Origin: Streptomyces silvae
GTDB lineage: Bacteria > Actinomycetota > Actinomycetes > Streptomycetales > Streptomycetaceae
Assembly: GCF_016745505.1 (NCBI RefSeq)
Contig: NZ_JAERUC010000152.1
Coordinates: 1 to 57,211, forward strand
Direction of reading: 5' to 3'
Length of the DNA stretch: 57,211 bases
A model generated the notes under the pieces. It saw only the letters and a list, made by a program, of their open reading frames with translations. It was not told the origin of the DNA and made no database searches. Shown here piece by piece: positions 49,788 to 57,211 of the stretch; positions within the stretch are counted from its first letter, which is position 1, and every line of letters starts with the position of its first letter. A program made the position numbers and the translations under genes.

Positions 49788-49837
49788 CCGAACCGACCCG
49801 CGCGACGCCACCCGCGTAACGCCGTACCGACGGACAC

Positions 49838-49882
49838 AGCACAGGGCCCCGGCCACCTCCACGGTGACCGGGGCCCTGTGCT
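49838..49882. terminator. Bidirectional terminator
   Basis: A 15-bp perfect stem, AGCACAGGGCCCCGG and its complement, whose loop can form a second small CACC/GGTG pair. It lies between convergent pknB and the sortase gene. Confidence 0.8.
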
Positions 49883-49895
49883 TTCGTCCGTGGTG

Positions 49896-50624
49896 CTACC
49901 GCAGCTCCTCCGGCTTCGTACGGTCCCTGTCGACCTTCTCGGTCCGCACCAGCTCGCCCCACACGATGTAGCGGTACTTCGACGTGTAGACCGGAGTGCA
50001 CGTCGTCAGCGTGATGTAGCGGCCGGCCTTCTTCACGCCCGACTCCTTGGGTACCGCGGCGATCGCGTCGACGTTGAACTTCGACGTCTCCGGCAGCTCG
50101 GCGAAGACCTTGTAGACGTACCAGGTGTCCTGGGTCTCGAAGACGACCGCGTCGCCCTTCTTCACCTTGTCGATGTTGTGGAACTTGGCGCCGTGCCCGT
50201 CGCGGTGGGCGGCGAGCGCGAAGTTGCCCTGGGCGTCCGAGGGGAGCGCCGACTTCACGGGGTCCGTGTAGTAGCCGGCGATGCCGTTGTTGAGCGTCTC
50301 GGTGTCTGTGCCCTTCTTGACCAGCACCTCGCCGTTCTTCATGGCGGGGACGTGCAGGAAGCCGATGCCGTCCCTGGTGTCCAGGGCCCCCGGCCCGCCC
50401 GCCCAGCGGTCGCGGACGGTGTTCCCCTGCTTGTCCGCCTCACGGTCGGCCAGCACGTTGGTCCACCACAGCGAGTAGACGACGAACAAACCCAGCACCA
50501 GCCCGGCGGTGATCAGCAGTTCGCCGAAGAGGCTCACCGCCGTGGCGACGGGGTGGCGGCTCCTGCGCCGCACCGGGGCCGCCGGCTCGTCGGTGCGCTC
50601 TTCGTGATCGGTCCTCGCTGCCAC
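49896..50624 (-). CDS. Class E sortase
   Basis: 242 residues. One N-terminal helix (TAVSLFGELLITAGLVLGLFVVYSL) and a sortase domain with His140 (ALAAHRDGHG), Cys209 (TLTTCTP) and Arg218. Class E sortases attach surface proteins such as chaplins with LAXTG motifs to peptidoglycan. I chose GTG 50624 because the longer frame runs back into the preceding gene. It lies 36 bases after the other sortase gene. Confidence 0.9.
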   Translation of the reverse strand: MAARTDHEERTDEPAAPVRRRSRHPVATAVSLFGELLITAGLVLGLFVVYSLWWTNVLADREADKQGNTVRDRWAGGPGALDTRDGIGFLHVPAMKNGEVLVKKGTDTETLNNGIAGYYTDPVKSALPSDAQGNFALAAHRDGHGAKFHNIDKVKKGDAVVFETQDTWYVYKVFAELPETSKFNVDAIAAVPKESGVKKAGRYITLTTCTPVYTSKYRYIVWGELVRTEKVDRDRTKPEELR

Positions 50625-50659
50625 CGCACCCGTCCCTGTCGTGATGTCGTCCAGCCCGC

Positions 50660-52183
50660 TCAGCCGACGAGCGCGTCGGGCTTCCCCTTGCTGCGCGGCC
50701 GTTCCTCGACCATTTTGCCCCACACGATCATTCGGTACGTACTCGTGAATTCCGGCGTGCAGGTCGTCAGCGTGATGTACCTGCCCGGGCCGGTGAAGCC
50801 GGAACCCGTGGGCACTTCGTCGATCACGGCCACGTTGGACGGCGGCGTCTGCGGAAGGATGCTGGTCATCTCGTACGTGTAGTAGGCGTCCTGCGTCTCG
50901 ACCACGATCGGATCGCCCGGCTTCAGCTTGTTGATGTAGCGGAAGGGCTCACCGTGGGTGTTGCGGTGACCCGCCACCGCGAAGTTGCCCTGCTTCTCCG
51001 ACGGCATGGCCGTCTTCAGCTTGCCCTCGCCGTAGTGACCGACCATGCCGCGGTCGAGGACCTTCTCCTTGCTGATGCCCTCGGCGATCGGGGCGACCAC
51101 ATCCAGCTTGGGGATGTGCATGATGGCGAAGCCCTGGCCGGGTTCGAAGGCCCCGGGGCTGCGCGCGCCGTTCGCCCAGTCGTCCTGGATCTTGCTGGTC
51201 TCCCGGCCGGCGATCTGGTCGGCGCGGACGTTCGTCCACCACAGCTGGTACGTGACGAACAGGAGCATCAGCACGCCGAAGGTGATGAACACTTCGCCGA
51301 TGACGCGGCTGGCGACCACGGCCGGACTGTCCTTGGCGGCACGGGCAGCGCGCCGGGCCTCGAGCCGTGACATCGGGGCGGCGGGCTCAGCCGCCCCGGA
51401 CTCCGTCGCGCGGCGGGGCTCGACCCGCCGTCTCCCGCGCCCCTTAGCCGCGCGCCGGCGCTCCGCCCGGCCACCTGTGGGCGACTGTTCGGAGGTGGCG
51501 GACTCCGAGGTTCCGGATCCGGCCGCACCCGACGCACGCCGCGTGTCCGCGGTCCGCAGAGCGACGGTCTCGTCGTTCAGGACCGGCAGGACATCGGTGA
51601 CGGGCTCCTCGCGCTCCACCGGCACCACGGGCTCATGACGGGCCCCGGAGTCCACCGGCACCACTGGCTCATGCCGGGCCGCGGACTCCACCGGCACCAC
51701 TGGCTCATGCCGGGCTGCGGACTCCACCGGCGCCACAGGCTCGGCGTACGCCCCGGACGGGGTCTGTACGGGGCCCGGTCCAGGAGCCGTCCGCACCGGG
51801 GGAGGCGCACCGTGGCCGGATATGACCGCCGTCCCCTGCACGGTGCCCGCGGCAGGAGCCGCTCCCGGCCCCTGCTGCCCGTACCAGTCCCTCTGGTAGC
51901 CCTCCGGGTCGTACCACTCGCCCGGGGGCTCCATGGGCCCCTGAGCCGTCGTCCGGGGCATCTGCGGCGCCCCGCCGTCGGCCGGGGCTTCCTCCGCCCG
52001 GAACCAGGGTGAGGTGTGCCCTCCGGGCAGCGGATCGTTCAACGGGTCCGCGAACTGTCCCGGCAAGGGGTCGTTCAGCGGATCCGCGAGCTGCTCCACC
52101 GCCGCCTCGAACGTGCCGTCGGGCTCGTACGCTCCCTGCGCGTACGGGCCTTCCTGCCCGGCGTCGGGGCGGAGTGAGGTCAC
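50660..52183 (-). CDS. Class E sortase with long repetitive cytoplasmic N-terminus
   Basis: 507 residues, about twice the usual length. Residues 1-285 are predicted cytoplasmic and disordered. They contain two DPLNDPLPG repeats (34-54), three 12-residue repeats like EPVVPVESAARH (149-190), and a basic patch (ERRRAAKGRGRRR) before the transmembrane helix (about 291-315). The sortase domain has His406, Cys475 (TLTTC) and Arg484. GTG 52183 overlaps the pabA stop. The extension could be a partner-binding region; its role is unknown. Confidence 0.88.
   Translation of the reverse strand: MTSLRPDAGQEGPYAQGAYEPDGTFEAAVEQLADPLNDPLPGQFADPLNDPLPGGHTSPWFRAEEAPADGGAPQMPRTTAQGPMEPPGEWYDPEGYQRDWYGQQGPGAAPAAGTVQGTAVISGHGAPPPVRTAPGPGPVQTPSGAYAEPVAPVESAARHEPVVPVESAARHEPVVPVDSGARHEPVVPVEREEPVTDVLPVLNDETVALRTADTRRASGAAGSGTSESATSEQSPTGGRAERRRAAKGRGRRRVEPRRATESGAAEPAAPMSRLEARRAARAAKDSPAVVASRVIGEVFITFGVLMLLFVTYQLWWTNVRADQIAGRETSKIQDDWANGARSPGAFEPGQGFAIMHIPKLDVVAPIAEGISKEKVLDRGMVGHYGEGKLKTAMPSEKQGNFAVAGHRNTHGEPFRYINKLKPGDPIVVETQDAYYTYEMTSILPQTPPSNVAVIDEVPTGSGFTGPGRYITLTTCTPEFTSTYRMIVWGKMVEERPRSKGKPDALVG
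51615..51740 (-). repeat. 36-bp tandem repeats in the sortase gene
   Basis: Units begin at 51615, 51651, 51687 and 51723, exactly 36 bases apart. They encode the 12-residue EPVVPVESAARH repeats. High DNA identity points to recent expansion. Confidence 0.85.
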
Positions 52184-52818
52184 GCCGCGGCCTTGCCCAC
52201 CACCGGGGCGAGCCCCGCCGATCTCCCGACCGCGCCCGCGTCACCGCACTGCTCCAGCCAGTTGGCGAGCATCAGGTGGCCGTGCTCCGTGAGCACCGAC
52301 TCGGGGTGGAACTGCACACCCTCCACCGCGTGTTCGCGGTGGCGCAGCCCCATGATGATGCCGTCGGCCGTGCGCGCGGTGACTTCGAGCTCGGGCGGGA
52401 CCGTCGCCGGCTCGGCGGCGAGCGAGTGGTACCGCGTCGCGGTGAACGGGGAGGGCAGACCGGCGAACACGCCCTTGCCCTCGTGCAGGACGGGGGAGGT
52501 CTTGCCGTGCAGCAGCTCCGGCGCCCGGTCCACCACACCGCCGTACGCGACGGCCATCGACTGCATCCCCAGGCAGACGCCGAAGACCGGGAGCCCGCTC
52601 CCCGCGCAGTGGTGCACCATCTCGATGCAGACGCCCGCCTGCTCGGGAGTGCCCGGCCCGGGCGACAGCAGGACCCCGTCGAAGCCGTCGTCGGCGTGCG
52701 CCGTGGTCACCTCGTCGTTGCGGACCACCTCGCACTCGGCGCCGAGCTGGTAGAGGTACTGGACGAGGTTGAAGACGAAGCTGTCGTAGTTGTCGACGAC
52801 GAGAATGCGTGCGCTCAC
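52180..52818 (-). CDS. pabA: Glutamine amidotransferase, aminodeoxychorismate/anthranilate synthase component II
   Basis: 212 residues, class I GATase. ILVVDNYDSFVFNLVQYL, LLSPGPGTPEQAG, nucleophile Cys82 in FGVCLGMQS, and His171/Glu173 in VQFHPES. It supplies ammonia for p-aminobenzoate (folate) or anthranilate synthesis; the paired chorismate-binding subunit is not in the window. The symbol pabA rather than trpG is by usual location near pknB/crgA and is tentative. It overlaps the small membrane gene (ATGA). Confidence 0.88.
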   Translation of the reverse strand: MSARILVVDNYDSFVFNLVQYLYQLGAECEVVRNDEVTTAHADDGFDGVLLSPGPGTPEQAGVCIEMVHHCAGSGLPVFGVCLGMQSMAVAYGGVVDRAPELLHGKTSPVLHEGKGVFAGLPSPFTATRYHSLAAEPATVPPELEVTARTADGIIMGLRHREHAVEGVQFHPESVLTEHGHLMLANWLEQCGDAGAVGRSAGLAPVVGKAAA

Positions 52819-53003
52819 TGGCCGGACCCCGCTCCGCTGGTGCCTTCGCCGTCCACCGTCACATCACCGAACGGGAGCAGCGGCTCCGCCCAGGGGAAGA
52901 CGTACTGGAAGAGCGCGTAGACAACGGCCAGGACGAGCACGAGCGAGATGAAGCCCCGCACCCATGCGTTGCCCGGCAGGTGCCGCCAGATCCAGCCGTA
53001 CAT
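52815..53003 (-). CDS. Small membrane protein (62 aa)
   Basis: 62 residues with one strong transmembrane helix (VRGFISLVLVLAVVYALFQYVF), a short basic N-terminus MYGWIWRHLPGN and an acidic Gly/Ser-rich tail. The family is not recognised. It overlaps pabA by four bases and has GGAGG-type sequence upstream, which supports expression. It may belong with the division/wall genes around it. Confidence 0.72.
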   Translation of the reverse strand: MYGWIWRHLPGNAWVRGFISLVLVLAVVYALFQYVFPWAEPLLPFGDVTVDGEGTSGAGSGQ

Positions 53004-53145
53004 GCTGTTGCCTCCATTCGGTACGGCACCAGACTAAACGGCCGGGGCACAGGCGTGGGTCAGCTGTGGAAAGCCGCTTGCCGGGGCGTCCGTCACAGTC
53101 CCGCGCGCGCCTCCCGGAGGGCGCCGGCCGGCAGGTCCCCGGGGG

Positions 53146-53913
53146 CTACTCCACAGGCTGTGCGTAATGGAGGTCGACCGTGCCCGAGTAGCCGGGGAGC
53201 GTCAGCTTGTCGGCCTCCTCGGCCTTCCATCCCAGCCCGTACGCCTTCACGTACAGCTGGTAGTTCTGGATGGCCGTGGAGTCGTTGAGCGCCTGCTTCA
53301 GCTTCCCCCGGTCGCCGACGGCGGTGACCTTGTACGGAGGCGAGTAGACCCGCCCCTGGAGGATCAGCGTGTTGCCGACGCAGCGCACCGCGCTGGTGGA
53401 GATCAGCCGCTGGTCCATCACCTGGATCCCGCGCGCCCCGCCCTGCCAGAGGGCGTTGACGACGGCCTGCAGGTCCTGCTGGTGGATCACCAGGTCGTTG
53501 GGCTGCGGATCCGGGTATCCGGGGTTGGCGGTGGCGTTCGCCGGAGCGTCGTTCAGCGTGACGGAGAGCGCCTCGCCGGTGATCTCCGTGGTGCCCGCGG
53601 CCTTCTCCAGCGCGTCGAGCTTCGCGTCCTCGGCGCGGGTGCTCCCGTCGTCGCGGCGGGCGAGGGTGTCGATGTCCTCGCGCACGGAAGCGGTCGATTC
53701 GTCCAGCTCCGCGTTCTTCTCGCTGCGCTGCTGGATGAGGTCGGAGAGCTTCAGCAGGGAGGAGTCGGTCCGGATATCGGTCCCCTTGGCCGTATTGGCA
53801 CTGGTGACGAAGATCAGTCCGGCCAGTGCGAAGACGGCGGCGGTGAGGCCCTGGACCGGCCACCGGGACAGGCGCCGGGCAGGGCGTCGAGGAGATTCGG
53901 CAGAATTGCTCAA
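53146..53913 (-). CDS. DUF881 family protein
   Basis: 255 residues. One N-terminal helix (LTAAVFALAGLIFVTSA), a coiled-coil-like segment (LSDLIQQRSEKNAELDESTA) and the DUF881 core with NDLVIHQQDLQAVVNALWQGGARGIQVMDQRL and YSPPYKVTAVGD. DUF881 proteins lie near crgA in many actinobacteria and are suspected division or wall factors; the function is unproven. TTG start with AAGGAG upstream. Divergent from crgA. Confidence 0.87.
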   Translation of the reverse strand: MSNSAESPRRPARRLSRWPVQGLTAAVFALAGLIFVTSANTAKGTDIRTDSSLLKLSDLIQQRSEKNAELDESTASVREDIDTLARRDDGSTRAEDAKLDALEKAAGTTEITGEALSVTLNDAPANATANPGYPDPQPNDLVIHQQDLQAVVNALWQGGARGIQVMDQRLISTSAVRCVGNTLILQGRVYSPPYKVTAVGDRGKLKQALNDSTAIQNYQLYVKAYGLGWKAEEADKLTLPGYSGTVDLHYAQPVE

Positions 53914-54050
53914 CGTACCCTTATCTCCTTAGGCGCCACGGAAGCACTACGCTAACGGACGCCCCGGGGAGGCAGCATTCCCCCTCGCGCCCCGGCGCCA
54001 GCCACAAGATCACTGCGCGGTCACGCAGCGCATCGACAGGAGAGTCCCTC

Positions 54051-54305
54051 GTGCCGAAGTCACGTATCCGCAAGAAGGCAGACTTCACGCCTCCGCCGGC
54101 GAAGCAGTCGACGAGCATAAAGCTGACCAACCGCAGCTGGGTCGCGCCGGTGATGCTGGCGCTCTTCCTGATCGGTCTGGCCTGGATCGTGGTCTTCTAC
54201 GTCACCGAGGGCGATCTGCCGATCGACGCCCTCGGCAACTGGAACATCGTGGTGGGCTTCGGCTTCATCGCCGGTGGCTTCGGCGTCTCCACGCAGTGGA
54301 AGTAG
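54051..54305 (+). CDS. crgA: Cell division protein CrgA
   Basis: 84 residues. MPKSRIRKKADFTPPP, then two transmembrane helices (VAPVMLALFLIGLAWIVVFYV and WNIVVGFGFIAGGFGVS). CrgA coordinates septum placement by affecting FtsZ rings and binding wall-synthesis proteins; it is needed for proper aerial sporulation in Streptomyces. GTG start with AGGAGAG upstream. Confidence 0.95.
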   Translation: MPKSRIRKKADFTPPPAKQSTSIKLTNRSWVAPVMLALFLIGLAWIVVFYVTEGDLPIDALGNWNIVVGFGFIAGGFGVSTQWK

Positions 54306-54548
54306 CTCTGCCCTGAAGTTACCCACAGAGTTATCCACAGGTAGGGGAAAAGGTCTGACGATCTGTGGATAACTTCCCTCGAAGTTGACGCCGGTGTGAC
54401 TACACACTTACGCATCGCGCGAGGGTACGCCCCTTGTTCTGACTGGAAAAATCCAGTTCAGCGACAAGGGGCACACCTGTTCCCCACGTCATGCACAAGA
54501 TCCGGCACCCTCTGTGGACAACCACACCCCTGGAGCAACGGATTCCGC
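54306..54548. other. Intergenic region with DnaA boxes downstream of crgA
   Basis: It contains TTACCCACA (54319-54327), TTATCCACA (54331-54339), reverse TGTGGATAA (54364-54372) and reverse TGTGGACAA (54513-54521). No gene is supported. The density of DnaA-type 9-mers is the highest in the window. Confidence 0.6.
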
Positions 54549-55451
54549 TCAGGTGAGTGCCGCGGTCCTGAGGACGACGACCAGCACGACCACCAGAAGG
54601 ACCAGCCCGCAGGCGCCGTACTGCACGAGATTCCGGCGCTCGCGCGGCGCGTGGACCATGGCGACCGCGATCAGCGCCCCGGCCACCAGTCCACCGACAT
54701 GCGCCTGCCACGCGATCCCGCTCCAGGTGAAGGTGAAGACCAGGTTCACCACGAGCAGCGCGATCACCGGCCGCATGTCGTAGTTCATCCGGCGCATCAG
54801 CACGGCGGTGGCCCCCAGCAGGCCGAAGACGGCGCCCGAGGCGCCGAGCGTCCCCTGCGCGGGGGCGGCGATCCAGTAGGTGAGCGCGCTGCCGGCGAGT
54901 CCCGAGAGCAGGTAGAGCGCCAGATACCGGACTCTGCCGAGCGCGGCTTCCAGCGGCCCGCCGAGCCACCACAGCCCCAGCATGTTGAACGCGATGTGCA
55001 GCACCTCCTGGTGCAGGAACATCGACGTCAGCAGCCGGTACCACTGGCCCTCCGCCACCCCTTCGACGCCGGCCGACGGATCGCCCGAATAGGCCCGGCC
55101 GAACAGCAGCAGGTCGTCGAGCAGCCAGCGGCCGGAAACCGAGACCGCGATGAAGACGGCGAGGTTGATGCCGAGCAGGATCTTGGTGACCAGCCTGGGG
55201 TCGGCGGCCACGCCCCCGCCCGCCAGGGTCCGCGGCCGGTTCGCCGCGGGGTGGTGGCCCGTGCCGGACCCTTCGCGGACGCACTCCGGGCAGTGGAAGC
55301 CCACCGACGCCTCGATCATGCAGTCCGTGCAGATCGGTCTGTCGCACCGCGTGCAGCGGATTCCCGTCTCCCTGTCCGGGTGCCGGTAGCACGTGAGCGG
55401 CCCGCCCGCGGCCGCGGACCCGTCCTGGTCTTGCGGCGGCTGCTGGTCCAT
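54549..55451 (-). CDS. Rhomboid intramembrane serine protease with N-terminal zinc-binding region
   Basis: 300 residues. The N-terminal Cys/His-rich segment (CYRHPDRETGIRCTRCDRPICTDCM and CPEC) resembles a B-box zinc finger. The rhomboid domain has six or more helices, HIAFNMLGLWWLGGPLE, catalytic Ser in GASGAVFGLLG and His in AHVGGLVAG. It cleaves transmembrane substrates; none is known here. It is followed by the DnaA-box region. Confidence 0.92.
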   Translation of the reverse strand: MDQQPPQDQDGSAAAGGPLTCYRHPDRETGIRCTRCDRPICTDCMIEASVGFHCPECVREGSGTGHHPAANRPRTLAGGGVAADPRLVTKILLGINLAVFIAVSVSGRWLLDDLLLFGRAYSGDPSAGVEGVAEGQWYRLLTSMFLHQEVLHIAFNMLGLWWLGGPLEAALGRVRYLALYLLSGLAGSALTYWIAAPAQGTLGASGAVFGLLGATAVLMRRMNYDMRPVIALLVVNLVFTFTWSGIAWQAHVGGLVAGALIAVAMVHAPRERRNLVQYGACGLVLLVVVLVVVLRTAALT

Positions 55452-55497
55452 CGGTCACGGCCCCTTCGGTCCTCGTCCGTGCGGGGGCAGACATGCG

Positions 55498-55544
55498 ACC
55501 GCCCCGCTCGCCCGTTATGTAGCAGTACGGACGAGCGGGGCGGT
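55498..55544. terminator. Terminator of the cyclophilin gene
   Basis: A 13-bp stem, ACCGCCCCGCTCG (55498-55510) with CGAGCGGGGCGGT (55532-55544), after the minus-strand PPIase gene and before the rhomboid gene. Confidence 0.7.
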
Positions 55545-55568
55545 TGGTTCCCGCAGGGCCCCGCCGGG

Positions 55569-56096
55569 TCAGCGCGTCTCGATGGCGACCGACTCGATCA
55601 CCACGTCCTGGAGCGGACGGTCGGTGCGCGGATTGGTCGGAGCTGCGGCGATGGCGTCCACGACCCTCTTGCCCGCCTCGTCGGCGACCTCGCCGAAGAT
55701 CGTGTGCTTCCCGGTCAGCCAGGCCGTGGGCGAGACGGTCACGAAGAACTGCGACCCGTTGGTGCCCGGCCCGGCGTTGGCCATCGCCAGCAGGTACGGC
55801 TTGTCGAAGGCGAGGTCGGGGTGGAACTCGTCGCCGAACTCGTATCCCGGGCCACCCGTGCCGTTGCCCAGCGGGTCGCCGCCCTGGATCATGAAACCGC
55901 TGATGACGCGGTGGAAGACAGTGCCGTCGTACAGCTTGTCGGTGGACTTCCGGCCGGTCTCCGGGTTGGTCCACTCCCGCCCGCCCTCGGCGAGCTCGAC
56001 GAAGTTCCTGACCGTCCTGGGTGCGTGGTTCGGCAGCAGCCGGATCTCGATGTCGCCCAGGTTGGTCTTCAAAGTGGCGTAAAGCTGCTCGGCCAC
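55569..56096 (-). CDS. ppiA: Cyclophilin-type peptidyl-prolyl cis-trans isomerase
   Basis: 175 residues without a signal peptide, so cytoplasmic. Conserved VFHRVISGFMIQGGDPLGNGTGGPGYEF and ANAGPGTNGSQFFVTV carry the catalytic Arg and binding residues. It speeds proline isomerisation during folding. GTG start at 56096. Confidence 0.95.
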   Translation of the reverse strand: MAEQLYATLKTNLGDIEIRLLPNHAPRTVRNFVELAEGGREWTNPETGRKSTDKLYDGTVFHRVISGFMIQGGDPLGNGTGGPGYEFGDEFHPDLAFDKPYLLAMANAGPGTNGSQFFVTVSPTAWLTGKHTIFGEVADEAGKRVVDAIAAAPTNPRTDRPLQDVVIESVAIETR

Positions 56097-56445
56097 GGTC
56101 TGCCTTCCGTAAGTCTTCGCTGATGCCCACCGATCCTCGCACGGGGCGTCCTGCCCACAGCGCGGTCACAGCACCGGGAAGGGCGGCACTCACCTCGTTG
56201 CCCGCTTTCCTGCACCTTTCCCACACTTCCTGCGGGATAAATGCGGCCAAGTGCCCGACGACACGGAGCGCGTCGGCCCGAACCGTGGCATCGTCGGCGG
56301 CAACGCTCCCCTTGCACCGCATTGCCCGAGAATGACGTTCATGACCCGGATGCCCGTCCCGCATGGCGCGCCAGGCGCCGACGGGCATGATTTCGAGTTG
56401 GGTGGATAGGCGGAGTACCTACCCGCCACCAATGAGGAGGATCCC
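56097..56445. other. Intergenic region upstream of the DUF5324 gene
   Basis: 349 bases without a supported gene. It contains an inverted repeat ATGCCCGTC (56350-56358) and GACGGGCAT (56380-56388) around the palindrome TGGCGCGCCA. This is a possible hairpin in the leader or a terminator-like structure 60 bases before the next start. Confidence 0.4.
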
Positions 56446-57162
56446 GTGACCCGCATCGACAGCGTGCGCGCCGCAACCTACTCGGCGAAGGACAGCGCGC
56501 AGCACGCCGCGGAAGTGGTGGCGCCTTACGCCGACACGGCCAAGGAACAGGCCACCTACTACGCGAACGAGGCTCGCGCACGGCTCGCGCCCAAGGTGTC
56601 GAAGGCAGCCGCGCAGGCCCGCGTCCAGTACGGCGCGCATCTCGCCCCCCGTATCGAACAGGCACTGACCCATGTGCCCCCCAAGGTCGACGAGGCCGCG
56701 CAGCGGGCCGCCCTCCGGACGCGCAGCGCCGCGCGCACCGCGGCGGACTACACCGTTCCGCGCGTCGAGTACGCCGTGGCGGCCACCCGCCCCATGGCCG
56801 AGGAGGCCACCGCCCGCAGCACCGCGGCGCTGGCCGCTCTCCGTGGCCAGGTGACGGCCAAGGAGATCCAGAAGCTCGTCAGGAAGCACGAGCGCCGGGC
56901 CAGGGCGGGCCGGGCGGCCAAGGGATTCCTGGTCCTGGGTGTCCTGGCCGGCGGAGCCTTCGCCGCCTGGAAGTGGTGGGACAAGCAGGCCAACCCGGAC
57001 TGGCTGGTCGAGCCGCCGGCCCCCACCGAGGTGTCCGACGACCGAGCGCCCCTGACCTCAGTCGACGGCAGCGGCTCGACCGTGCTCGACCCCGAGGTCC
57101 GCGCCAAGCAGGACGAGAACGAGGCCGGGACGGACACGTCGGAGGGCGACGAGCGCCGCTGA
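56446..57162 (+). CDS. DUF5324 family protein
   Basis: 238 residues. The N-terminal 150 residues are a long Ala-rich amphipathic helical region with coiled-coil or apolipoprotein-like character (TYSAKDSAQHAAEVVAPYADTAKEQATYYANEARARL). One transmembrane helix (GFLVLGVLAGGAFAAWKWW) and an acidic tail follow. The function is unknown; the family is actinobacterial. GTG 56446 has a GAGGAGG site. The small Cys-free composition suggests a structural or membrane-bound scaffold. Confidence 0.82.
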   Translation: MTRIDSVRAATYSAKDSAQHAAEVVAPYADTAKEQATYYANEARARLAPKVSKAAAQARVQYGAHLAPRIEQALTHVPPKVDEAAQRAALRTRSAARTAADYTVPRVEYAVAATRPMAEEATARSTAALAALRGQVTAKEIQKLVRKHERRARAGRAAKGFLVLGVLAGGAFAAWKWWDKQANPDWLVEPPAPTEVSDDRAPLTSVDGSGSTVLDPEVRAKQDENEAGTDTSEGDERR

Positions 57163-57211
57163 CCCGCACCGCCGGGAACAAGACGCCGAAGAGGGGCGCC
57201 GGAGGACCTCA

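Noticed and set aside
47802..49862. Long minus-strand open frame (686 codons) opposite pknB
   Set aside because: It is an artefact of high GC third positions on the antisense of pknB. The translation is Arg/Gly/Leu/Val-rich without motifs, whereas the plus strand has a full kinase and PASTA domains.
1..57211. Mobile element, prophage or biosynthetic gene cluster
   Set aside because: No transposase, integrase, phage structural, polyketide or peptide synthase genes were seen, and codon use is uniform.

Overview
The window is chromosomal DNA of a Streptomyces or a very close actinomycete. GC is very high, GTG and TTG starts are frequent, and many genes join by 4-base ATGA/GTGA overlaps. The gene content is typical of the conserved core near oriC: CrgA, the PknB/PbpA/RodA/PstP/Fha block, two branched-chain keto acid dehydrogenase (bkd) clusters and Bpa. 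Three perfect copies of the 14-bp parS sequence (12-25, 19009-19022, 41188-41201) and many DnaA-box-like 9-mers in intergenic regions agree with a position close to the replication origin. I see no transposase, integrase, phage gene or CRISPR array. It reads as core chromosome rather than an accessory island.

Layout. 0-5.4 kb: carbon-nitrogen hydrolase, mycothiol-dependent isomerase-like protein, MFS exporter with its GntR regulator, a broken gene remnant, and a secreted D-Ala-D-Ala carboxypeptidase. 5.4-9.0 kb: first bkd cluster (E1alpha, E1beta, E2; minus strand), divergent from an orphan NarL-type response regulator. 10-16.7 kb: pyridoxamine-oxidase-like protein, phosphotransferase, two divergent Ser/Thr kinases, a secreted repeat protein and the proteasome activator Bpa. 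16.8-21.5 kb: quinone oxidoreductase, then a coupled mobA-like/moeA/potassium-channel operon. 21.6-25.9 kb: second bkd cluster with its Lrp-type regulator. 26-35 kb: phenylacetate catabolism (paaR, paaN, paaABCDE), interrupted by a TrmH methyltransferase/HTTM/DUF5819 operon.

35-41.4 kb: rhodanese, J-domain protein, DUF2252 protein, a YhgE-like membrane protein with a divergent MarR regulator, an HxlR regulator with a divergent azoreductase, and tRNA-Leu(CAG). 41.7-49.8 kb: fhaA-fhaB-pstP-rodA-pbpA-pknB, the phospho-signalling and cell-wall operon. 49.9-54.3 kb: two class E sortases, pabA, a small membrane protein, a DUF881 protein and crgA. 54.5-57.2 kb: rhomboid protease, cyclophilin and a DUF5324 protein.

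Themes. Cell-wall growth and division control links DacA-type peptidase, three Ser/Thr kinases, PstP, FHA proteins, RodA, PbpA, CrgA and sortases. Acyl-CoA metabolism links two BCDH complexes, which make branched starters for fatty acids and polyketides, with phenylacetyl-CoA epoxidation. The best regulatory observation is a shared operator core, ACCGNNCGNNCGGT, in front of paaR/paaN and paaA, with a near copy between bkdA2 and bkdR. The most notable structural observation is a parS site forming the stop/start overlap of moeA and a potassium-channel gene. The least characterised gene group is the HTTM/DUF5819/TrmH operon.

All names rest on reading motifs and gene order by eye. No database search was run.
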